A stretch of DNA of 64,000 bases from Planctomycetaceae bacterium. Its GTDB lineage: Bacteria; Planctomycetota; Planctomycetia; Planctomycetales; Planctomycetaceae. The position numbers and the translations under genes were made by a program. The DNA lies in NCBI GenBank assembly GCA_018699955.1, contig JABISG010000103.1:49118-113117 (forward strand), read 5' to 3'. Of this stretch, positions 1-7,848 are shown piece by piece. The stretch's first letter is position 1. Each line of letters begins with the position of its first letter. The notes beneath the pieces were generated by a model, which was given only the letters and a program-made list of their open reading frames with translations, had not been told where the DNA came from and searched no databases.

Positions 1-321
1 GTCGATGACGCCTGTCGGTGTCTCTCCGGGTTATTGGATCTACACTCTGAGGGAGTCGAACTGCCCAGCACCATCAACATCGCCGGGGACGAACCTATCA
101 GCATTCGTCAGTTGGCCGAAGAGTGCGGACGCATCATCGGCAAACCGGCAGTTATCGAACAGGGCGACGGCACTCGAACGTTCGATCTGATTTCCGACAA
201 TTCGCGATTACAAGAACTGATCGTTTCGGAACAAACGCCATTCAGCACGGCACTCGAAAAGACGTTGCGAAGCGAAGGGTCTGCGCCGGATCGAAGTCGT
301 GACTGGTCGAAGGCAGGATGA
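1..321 (+). CDS. NAD-dependent epimerase/dehydratase, C-terminal fragment (5' end outside window)
   Basis: The reading frame is open from base 1 and ends at TGA 319-321, so only the last 106 residues are present. The segment STINIAGDEPISIRQLAEE is typical of the C-terminal substrate-binding half of extended short-chain dehydrogenases that epimerise or dehydrate nucleotide sugars. The Rossmann half with the GxxGxxG and YxxxK motifs lies upstream of the window. A glycosyltransferase follows, which supports a role in nucleotide-sugar supply for a surface glycan. The substrate cannot be told from this part. Confidence 0.75.
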   Translation, partial: VDDACRCLSGLLDLHSEGVELPSTINIAGDEPISIRQLAEECGRIIGKPAVIEQGDGTRTFDLISDNSRLQELIVSEQTPFSTALEKTLRSEGSAPDRSRDWSKAG

Positions 322-437
322 CCGCTCGGTGGACCCTGTAACGTCGTCCCCGATTCTCCCGACGACTGCCGGACTCTGCAACTCGCAACACAAGGTGCGT
401 CGGCAGCAAATGCGATCCCGACCAAGACGACAGAATC

Positions 438-1598
438 ATGACTTCCGCACTCCGTGTTCTGCATTGTCCCACAAACGTGGGTGATCACCCGCAAGGGCTG
501 GCGCGTGCCGAACGGGAGTTGGGGCTGCAGAGTCGTCTGGTCTCTTTCAAAGAGCATGCCTTCGGCTATCCGATCGACGAAGTACTCTGGCCGGCCGGCA
601 TCGGGCAGTTACGACGCGAATTCCGGCGCTGGCAACTTCTGCGACGAGCGCTGCGCGAGTTTGATGTGATCCACTTCAACTTCGGCAGTACCATCATGCC
701 GCAAAGGTTTTCGGCCAACCATACGGCACTCACGTCACGCCCACGTTTGCTGCAGTGGTTCTACCGGTCGTACGCGGCTGCATTTGAGTTTCGCGATCTT
801 GACTGGCTCAAACGGGCCGGCGTTGCGACGGTGATGTGCTATCAGGGAGACGATGCCCGGCAGGGCGATTACTGCCGCGAACACTTCGAGTTGTCGATCG
901 CCGATGAAGTTGATGCGGACTATTACATTCCGGCCGACGACCGGCTGAAGCGGGAACGCATCGCCCGCATGGCCGGCGTGGTCGATCGCGTTTATTCTCT
1001 CAATCCCGATCTGCTGCATGTACTGCCGGAGAACGCGCAGTTTCTACCGTATGCCAGCGTCGACCCGGACGATTGGCAGCCACCCGAAATGAAACCGGGC
1101 GAACGTGATCGACCGCTGGTCATTCATGCTCCGACACACCGCGGCGCAAAGGGAACGCGATTTGTCGTTGAGGCCGTCAACCGTCTTCAACAGCAGGGAA
1201 TCGAGTTTGAGTTCGTTTTGGTCGAGGGCATGTCGCACGCCGAAGCTCGCGTGGTCTACGAGAAAGCCGACGTGTTGATCGACCAACTGTTGGCCGGATG
1301 GTATGGAGGTTTGGCCGTCGAACTGATGGCATTGGGAAAACCGGTCATCGCCTACATTCGGCCCGAAGACCTGAAGTTTCTGCCGCCCGGCATGCACGCC
1401 GATTTGCCCATCACACAAGCAACACCTACGACAATCGAAGAAGTCTTACGGCATGTGCTGACAGACGACCGGCAACTGCTCGCGTCCACCGGGGCGCAAT
1501 GCCGTCAGTTCGTCGAACGCTGGCACAACCCGCGCACCATAGCGCAACGGGTTCGTGACGACTACGAACAAATCGTGCGGAAGATTCGCGGCGAATGA
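438..1598 (+). CDS. glycosyltransferase family protein, GT-B-like
   Basis: A 386-residue soluble protein. The C-terminal half resembles the GT-B nucleotide-sugar binding domain: VIHAPTHRGAKGT begins the second Rossmann domain, then YEKADVLIDQLLAGWYGGLAVELMALGKPVI matches in pattern the glycosyltransferase group 1 signature in which a conserved acidic residue contacts the sugar nucleotide (here in VELMALGKPV). The N-terminal half (FDVIHFNFGST, then a YQGDDARQ segment) fits an acceptor-binding domain. It follows the epimerase fragment in the same direction and is convergent with the asparagine synthetase, suggesting a polysaccharide or glycan assembly locus. Donor and acceptor are unknown. Confidence 0.75.
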   Translation: MTSALRVLHCPTNVGDHPQGLARAERELGLQSRLVSFKEHAFGYPIDEVLWPAGIGQLRREFRRWQLLRRALREFDVIHFNFGSTIMPQRFSANHTALTSRPRLLQWFYRSYAAAFEFRDLDWLKRAGVATVMCYQGDDARQGDYCREHFELSIADEVDADYYIPADDRLKRERIARMAGVVDRVYSLNPDLLHVLPENAQFLPYASVDPDDWQPPEMKPGERDRPLVIHAPTHRGAKGTRFVVEAVNRLQQQGIEFEFVLVEGMSHAEARVVYEKADVLIDQLLAGWYGGLAVELMALGKPVIAYIRPEDLKFLPPGMHADLPITQATPTTIEEVLRHVLTDDRQLLASTGAQCRQFVERWHNPRTIAQRVRDDYEQIVRKIRGE

Positions 1599-1605
1599 CT
1601 ACTCG

Positions 1606-3588
1606 TCAGGCTGCCCGTGCAATGTCTGCCGTCGATACCGGGGCGGCTGCCACGTCTGAGGAAAACTGAACTTCGTATTGTTGCGACCAGGCGATCAAGT
1701 TCAGCCATCGCCAAACACGAAAATCGAACCGCTGTTTGCCGGAGGCAATTCGATCCCATTCTTGCCGCGCGGCGGGAAGGTTGAGCGCTTGCACGTTTAC
1801 GGCGGCATCGCTGGAGAGCATGTCATCGACCCAGTCGCGCGATGCGATCAGCCAACTTCGCTCGGGCGTTTCAAATCCGATTTTGTCTCGCCGATCCAGA
1901 ATGGCATCGGGAACGATTCCGCGCATGGCCGCCCGGAATACCGATTTTGTTGTGCCGTCCTTCCCGATCAGGAACTCGTTGGGGAGCGAGAACATGTACG
2001 AGGCAAACTGCGGCGTAAGAAACGGCACGCGGCTCTCCACCGAAAATGCCATCGAGTTGCGATCTTCGTACCGCAGCAGTTTGGGTAGGATGATCGTTTC
2101 CATGAGGTTGAGCAGGTGGCCACGGAATACGTCTTCGTGAGACGATCGATGGACCAACGGGGCAGCAACATCTCGCGATTGGAACCATTCCTTGTTGATT
2201 GACTGCGGGACCATCTCCCGGCCAACGAGTCGTCGCAGTGGGTCCTGCAAACGGTCCGGCACAAGAAAATCGGCTGTGCGCAGAACAGAACCCATCCAGC
2301 CCAATCCGGGCAGTCGACTGCAGCCGACCCACAGCCTCAGCGCCTCGACCAGACTGCCTCGGCGAAGTAGCCCGGCCAGCCGCGCTCCCACAGAGGGAAG
2401 ATACCCGCCGAGCAACTCGTCCGCTCCCTGGCCATCGAGCATCACTTTAATTCCGCTCTCCTGAGCCAGTCGAAACACATGATCTTGGGCAAAGACACTG
2501 GTTGATCCGACCGGCTCATCCTGGATCGAGACAAACGAGTCCATCTCGCTCACAAGCTGACGCGGCCCCGCAGAGACCTTGTGAACAGTCGCCGCACTTG
2601 CCTCGTTGACGACATCAACCCATCGTTCTTCACTGAGGCGGGCGTCACTGGCAATGTAGCTGAATGTGTGCAACTCTGCTTCGCGACCAAGGATTTTACG
2701 CGCGGACATGACGACGGCCGAGGAATCGATTCCGCCGGAGAGTGCCATGCCAACCTGAACGTCGCTGCGCAGATGCAATTCGATATTGTTCAGGAACATG
2801 TCGCGAACTGTACCGACTGCCTCGTCGAACGAGACATCCAGAGTTTCGGTCGTTTCGGGCTTCCAATAGCGGACCGGCTCCTCAATTCGCAGTGTCTTCA
2901 AATCCACGGACAGATAATGAGCGGGCGGAAGCTGGCGGATGTGTTCGAACATGGTCCGATCGCCGTGGTCGGTGATTCCGTATCGCAGATACCACATCAA
3001 CCGATCGGCCTGGACCTGCCGCGAGACGGCTGTGGTCTTCAGTAGAACCTTAATCTCCGAGGCAAAATTGAAGTCGTCGTCGGTCGAAGTGTAGAACAGC
3101 GGTTTGATGCCGAAGCAATCCCGCGCCAACAGCAGACGGTTGTCGCGCTGATCGAACAACGCAAAAGCAAACATTCCAGTCAGTCGGCGAAGTGCGTCGG
3201 TCCCCCAGGCAATCAGCGCGTTCAGTAACACCTCGGTGTCGGAGTGGGACCGAAACTGATATCCAAGGCTCTCCAATTCATTGCGGAGTTCGACGTGGTT
3301 ATAGACTTCGCCGTTGTAGACGATGTGCCATCGGCCGTCGGCGGAACTCATCGGTTGCCAACCGGCTTCCGAGAGATCGAGAATCGAAAGCCGGCGATGA
3401 ACGAGAGTCAGCCAGGATTCGTCGAGGTGCCTCGACAGATCGCGACCGGCATATTCGGCTTGCCGGGAGACGCAAAGAAATCCCGCATCGTCGGGACCAC
3501 GATGCTCAAGCAAGTCGATCGCTTGAGCCACCTGAGTACGAGAGATTCCTCGTTTGCGGCGGGTGACAAATCCGGCTATCCCACACAT
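1606..3588 (-). CDS. asnB: asparagine synthase (glutamine-hydrolysing)
   Basis: A 660-residue class-II amidotransferase. It begins MCGIAGF, so removal of Met exposes the catalytic Cys2 of the glutaminase domain; RLSILDLSEAG and the YNGEVYNH segment are further glutaminase landmarks. The synthetase domain has the pyrophosphate loop ALSGGIDSSAVV and DGQGADELLGGY. The length is normal for the AsnB family. Family members convert aspartate, glutamine and ATP to asparagine, but planctomycetes and other Gram-negatives often carry AsnB-like paralogues in exopolysaccharide loci where they may amidate sugars or other acceptors. Its position beside an epimerase and a glycosyltransferase makes that alternative worth keeping open. 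Confidence 0.9.
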   Translation of the reverse strand: MCGIAGFVTRRKRGISRTQVAQAIDLLEHRGPDDAGFLCVSRQAEYAGRDLSRHLDESWLTLVHRRLSILDLSEAGWQPMSSADGRWHIVYNGEVYNHVELRNELESLGYQFRSHSDTEVLLNALIAWGTDALRRLTGMFAFALFDQRDNRLLLARDCFGIKPLFYTSTDDDFNFASEIKVLLKTTAVSRQVQADRLMWYLRYGITDHGDRTMFEHIRQLPPAHYLSVDLKTLRIEEPVRYWKPETTETLDVSFDEAVGTVRDMFLNNIELHLRSDVQVGMALSGGIDSSAVVMSARKILGREAELHTFSYIASDARLSEERWVDVVNEASAATVHKVSAGPRQLVSEMDSFVSIQDEPVGSTSVFAQDHVFRLAQESGIKVMLDGQGADELLGGYLPSVGARLAGLLRRGSLVEALRLWVGCSRLPGLGWMGSVLRTADFLVPDRLQDPLRRLVGREMVPQSINKEWFQSRDVAAPLVHRSSHEDVFRGHLLNLMETIILPKLLRYEDRNSMAFSVESRVPFLTPQFASYMFSLPNEFLIGKDGTTKSVFRAAMRGIVPDAILDRRDKIGFETPERSWLIASRDWVDDMLSSDAAVNVQALNLPAARQEWDRIASGKQRFDFRVWRWLNLIAWSQQYEVQFSSDVAAAPVSTADIARAA

Positions 3589-3930
3589 CGCAAACGACCT
3601 TCGGCGAGTTCAAGTGCCCTGAAAAAGCGGATGTTCCGAGCCAACGTCGACTCCTTGACGTACCGCAAAAAGCAGCCAAATCGGCACGAATATAGCCACG
3701 CGCGTCGGAACAGGTCAAGGTCAACGTCAGCCATACGCGTCTCGGGCGCCGACCGGTCAAATCGACCGCCAAACTGCGAACTTTTCTGCTTCCCAGCCAC
3801 ATCCAAACCCATGTCGCGCGGCCGCTTTCGCGTTCGCACAGGGGGGCCGGTGATGTTAAGATCGATGGTGTTCCACGCCGGAAACAGATTCCGGAGTTAC
3901 CCAAATAGAGAAGTGCCGGAAAAGTCTCCA
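3589..3930. other. intergenic stretch between divergent asnB and the ThuA/dehydrogenase gene
   Basis: No gene is recognised. The plus-strand frame of the downstream gene stays open backwards across this stretch and into asnB, but the translation has no recognisable domain, and a clear signal peptide begins only at the ATG at 3931. The stretch presumably holds two divergent promoters, but no convincing -35/-10 pair was found. Confidence 0.5.
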
Positions 3931-6900
3931 ATGAAACTACTGCTGCGATTCTGTTCTGTTGCCCTGCTGCTAACTCCGGGGTTGGGATTTGCCGATGAGC
4001 CGAAGTCAGAAAAGCCCATTCGGGCGTTATTGATTACTGGCGGTTGCTGTCACGACTATTCGCGGCAGAAATTGATTTTGACCAAGGGCATTTCCGCTCG
4101 GGCCAACGTCATCTGGACGGTCGTGCAACAAGGGGGGACTGGCACCAACGCGAAGATTCCGCTGTATGAAGATCCGAACTGGGCGGACGGCTTCGATGTC
4201 GTTGTACACAACGAATGCTTCGCCGCCGTCTCCGATATGAAGTGGGTCGAGCGAATCCTGAAGCCGCATCGGGAAGGATTGCCCGCACTGCTGATCCACT
4301 GCGCGATGCACAGTTACCGCACGGGCGATAATGCGTGGTTTGAATTCGTCGGCGTGCAGTCGCCCCGGCATGGCGCACACTACGCTTACACCGTCGAGAA
4401 CTCCCAGCCCGATCACCCCATCATGCGCGGGTTCGGAAAATCGTGGTTGGCACCCAAAGGGGAGCTGTATCACACCATCAAACTGTTTCCGACGGCGCGA
4501 CCGCTCGCACATGCCAAACGTCAGCCGGACAACAAACCACAGATTTGCGTCTGGACTAACCAGTACGGCAAGGGACGAGTATTCGGGACAACCATCGGCC
4601 ACTACAACGAGACCATGTCGGAACCGCAGTACCTCGACATGGTGACGCGGGGCCTGCTGTGGTCGGTTGATCGACTCGATGAAAAAAGTTTTCACCGGGC
4701 GTCTGCCGAGTCCAACGCACAGGTTAAGGCGCTATTGAAATCCCAGCCAACCGTCGCGGCTGCCCCCGCAGGTTTGAAGTGTTGTGGTGAAGGTAACCTC
4801 GCCTTTGGTGAAAAAACAAAAGCCAGTTCAGAGGAAACCTCGAAGAAGAATTTCGCCCGGCACGCTGTCGATGGCGACTTGCGAACGCGTTGGTGCGCTG
4901 CAAATGGAAGTCAGAGCAATTGGCAGGTGGAATTCAAGAAACCCGAACACGTTCGTGCCGTGCGACTTCACTGGGAAAAGCCGAACGCTGCGTATCGGTA
5001 CAAAGTCGATGCCTCGGCCGATGGTGAGAAGTGGGCAACGATTGTCGATCAATCGAAAAACAAGAAAGCAGCACGAATCACTTCGCACAAAGTGGATGCG
5101 AAAGAGGCGAAGTTTCTGCGCGTGACATTTCTCGGCACCGACAAGGGGGCGTATTGGGGAAGTCTGTGGGAGTTTGAAGCCTCGACGGATACGCTGCCGA
5201 ACCTTCCCGCCGGGACCGACAAGCCGCAGGGTGCCGCATCGGCGGGAGTCCCCGACGTGCAGGCACCGGCCGGTTTCAACGTGACGATGTTCGGCACACC
5301 GCCCGAGGTGAATTACCCCGTCTGCTTGACCGCCGCTGCGACCGGCGAAGTTTTCGTCGGTGTCGATTTGCAGGGATCGCTGGGCAAGAAACCGGGTGAG
5401 GGAAAGGTGCTGCGCTGCATCGATGTCGATGGTGACGGCAAGGCCGATAAGATCAACACCTTCGCAAAAATGGATCACCCGCGCGGCCTGATTTACGACG
5501 CCGGCACGCTGTGGGTACTGCATCCGCCGTTTCTCACCGTCTATCACGATGACGACCTCGACGGAACTGCGGATCGACAGAAGACACTGATTACCGGCAT
5601 CAGCACCGATGAAGTCAATCGCCGCGGTGCAGATCACACCACCAACGGCATCCGCATGGGAATCGACGGTTGGATTTACATTGCCGTCGGCGATTTCGGT
5701 TTCACACACGCCGAGGGAGCCGATGGGACCGTGCTAAGTCGGCGCGGTGGCGGCATCGTCCGCATTCGCCCGGATGGCACCGACATGGAGATTTTCAGTT
5801 GGGGGCAGCGAAACATTCTGGATGTCTCCATCGATCCTTACATGAATATCTTCACACGAGACAACACCAACGATGGCGGCGGTTGGGACATCCGAGTGAG
5901 CCACGTTTTGCAAAGTGCCGAGTACGGTTATCCGTCGCTCTACAAGAACTTTCCGGAAGAGATCATGCCGCCGCTGGCCGATTACGGCGGCGGCTCTGGC
6001 TGCGGGACCATGTACTTCCACGACACGCGCTGGCCGGCACCGTATGGCAACGCGCTCTACACATGCGACTGGGGACGCAGCGAAGTGTACCGCCATAACC
6101 TTTCGCCGACGGCAGCAACCTTTGCACCGCATCAGGAGGTGTTCCTCAAACTGCAACGGCCCACCGACATCGACGTCGATGGCAGCGGGCGGATGTATGT
6201 CAGCAGTTGGAAGAACGGAAAATTCGACTACACCGGCCCCGATGTTGGCTACGTGGCGCAAATCACGCCGATCGATTTCGTTCCGAAGCCGTTCCCGGAT
6301 CTTGAGGAATCGACGGACAAGCAACTGGTGGAGTTGTTTGCATCGCCGAGTGCTGCACACCGCCTGCACAGTCAGCGGGAAATGTTGCGGCGTAAACCGA
6401 GTGCCGCGCGAACGAAACTCTTGATCGACTTTGCGGCGAATTCCGATGCACCGTTGTTCGGGCGTGTGGCGGCTGTTTTCACTCTCAAGCAACTCGATGG
6501 AGCGGCTTCGACCGCAGCGCTTCTTGAACTCGTTGCCGATCCGGCCGTGCGTGAGTTCGCGCTGCGGGCAATGACCGATCGCAAGGGCGAGTCAACTGAC
6601 GTTCCGGTCGAACCGTTCGTCAAAGCACTCACAGATCGAAATCCGCGCGTGCGTGCTCAGGCACTAATCAGTCTGGGACGACTCGGGCGACCGGAGATTG
6701 CCGATAAAGTTCTTCCGCTCACTCGGCGATCGAATAAAACAGCATTACCAACCAAGCAACCGATCTGGAATCAGCCTGATCCCGGTCGCGTGCTGCCGCA
6801 TCTTGCCGTGCGAACGCTTGTCGCGCTGCAGGCATCGGAGGCGGCACTCAAGGCACTCGATGGAGATCATGCAAACGGTGCCTTGTGGGCGTTGAAATCG

Positions 6901-7746
6901 ATGCACAATCAAACCGCCGTCAGTGGATTGCTGCATCGACTCAGTACCACGCGGAATCAGTCGCAAAGGCTCGAAGTGCTGACAACTCTCATTCGGCTGT
7001 ATCATCGCGAAGGCGATTACAAAGGGGGCTGGTGGGGAACGCGGCCGGATACCAGCGGACCGTATTACGATCGAAAGACCTGGGCGGAGAGTGATCGAAT
7101 CGCGGCTGCGATTCGCACTGCCCTCTCGGAAGCGGACACGGCGACCGCCGCGCACATTCCTGCCCAACTAACACGGCACAAGGTGCAGATCGACGGCTTG
7201 AACAATCTGGCTAAGACCGGTGCCAATCAAGAACCTCAGACTCCGATTGTGGTGCCGAAGGTCGATCCCAACAATCCGAATCAAATCGCCAACATGTCGC
7301 CGGAACAGGCCGGCGAACGCGCGGCGAAAACGAAAGGTAATCCATCACGCGGCCAACTGTTGTTCAAACGCCAATCGTGCATCGCCTGCCACACGTATGC
7401 GAACGGCCAAAACCCGAAGGGGCCACATCTGGTCGATATTGGCAAGCGGTACAAGCGGGCCGAACTGGTCGAGTCGATATTGAAACCGAGCGCCAAGATC
7501 GCTCAGGGATTCGACACCTACCTGTTCGTACTCGAAAGCGGCAAGACGGTGACCGGTTTCGTCGTCAGCGAAAGCGCCGACGCCGTCATCCTGCGAGAAG
7601 CCAACGGCCTGTCAAAAATGATTCCGCAAGACGCCATCGAAGAACGCGCGAAGCAAAAGTTGTCGATGATGCCCAAAGGTCTGGCTGACAATTTGACGCC
7701 GACAGAACTCGCGGATCTGCTCGCCTATTTGGAGTCGCTGAAGTAG
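3931..7746 (+). CDS. secreted ThuA / discoidin / PVC-type dehydrogenase / cytochrome c fusion
   Basis: A 1271-residue exported protein. The start at 3931 is chosen because MKLLLRFCSVALLLTPG is a Sec signal peptide ending near residue 22; the open frame upstream lacks features. Domains in order: ThuA-like (about 30-270, starting RALLITGGCCHDY), an F5/8 type C discoidin-like sugar-binding domain (about 290-420), a propeller-like PVC-type membrane-bound dehydrogenase region (about 430-800, with calcium-binding-like DVDGDGKAD and DDDLDGTAD loops), HEAT-like helical repeats (about 810-1000) and a C-terminal cytochrome c with CIACH near residue 1150 and a late SMMPKGL methionine. Such planctomycete proteins are thought to oxidise carbohydrate-like substrates in the periplasm and pass electrons to the haem. 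The substrate is unknown. Confidence 0.85.
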   Translation: MKLLLRFCSVALLLTPGLGFADEPKSEKPIRALLITGGCCHDYSRQKLILTKGISARANVIWTVVQQGGTGTNAKIPLYEDPNWADGFDVVVHNECFAAVSDMKWVERILKPHREGLPALLIHCAMHSYRTGDNAWFEFVGVQSPRHGAHYAYTVENSQPDHPIMRGFGKSWLAPKGELYHTIKLFPTARPLAHAKRQPDNKPQICVWTNQYGKGRVFGTTIGHYNETMSEPQYLDMVTRGLLWSVDRLDEKSFHRASAESNAQVKALLKSQPTVAAAPAGLKCCGEGNLAFGEKTKASSEETSKKNFARHAVDGDLRTRWCAANGSQSNWQVEFKKPEHVRAVRLHWEKPNAAYRYKVDASADGEKWATIVDQSKNKKAARITSHKVDAKEAKFLRVTFLGTDKGAYWGSLWEFEASTDTLPNLPAGTDKPQGAASAGVPDVQAPAGFNVTMFGTPPEVNYPVCLTAAATGEVFVGVDLQGSLGKKPGEGKVLRCIDVDGDGKADKINTFAKMDHPRGLIYDAGTLWVLHPPFLTVYHDDDLDGTADRQKTLITGISTDEVNRRGADHTTNGIRMGIDGWIYIAVGDFGFTHAEGADGTVLSRRGGGIVRIRPDGTDMEIFSWGQRNILDVSIDPYMNIFTRDNTNDGGGWDIRVSHVLQSAEYGYPSLYKNFPEEIMPPLADYGGGSGCGTMYFHDTRWPAPYGNALYTCDWGRSEVYRHNLSPTAATFAPHQEVFLKLQRPTDIDVDGSGRMYVSSWKNGKFDYTGPDVGYVAQITPIDFVPKPFPDLEESTDKQLVELFASPSAAHRLHSQREMLRRKPSAARTKLLIDFAANSDAPLFGRVAAVFTLKQLDGAASTAALLELVADPAVREFALRAMTDRKGESTDVPVEPFVKALTDRNPRVRAQALISLGRLGRPEIADKVLPLTRRSNKTALPTKQPIWNQPDPGRVLPHLAVRTLVALQASEAALKALDGDHANGALWALKSMHNQTAVSGLLHRLSTTRNQSQRLEVLTTLIRLYHREGDYKGGWWGTRPDTSGPYYDRKTWAESDRIAAAIRTALSEADTATAAHIPAQLTRHKVQIDGLNNLAKTGANQEPQTPIVVPKVDPNNPNQIANMSPEQAGERAAKTKGNPSRGQLLFKRQSCIACHTYANGQNPKGPHLVDIGKRYKRAELVESILKPSAKIAQGFDTYLFVLESGKTVTGFVVSESADAVILREANGLSKMIPQDAIEERAKQKLSMMPKGLADNLTPTELADLLAYLESLK

Positions 7747-7848
7747 CGATTGCAGAAAAGCAGTATGGTCATTCCCCGACCCAACAGCAACTCACATCAT
7801 CTGATGGAAAAAACTGTGTTGCTTCGGGTTACGATACGCTGGCACTGC

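Noticed and set aside
3244..3930. Plus-strand open frame extending the ThuA-dehydrogenase gene upstream through asnB
   Set aside because: The extension is antisense to the well-supported asnB and has no domain; a signal peptide begins at 3931.
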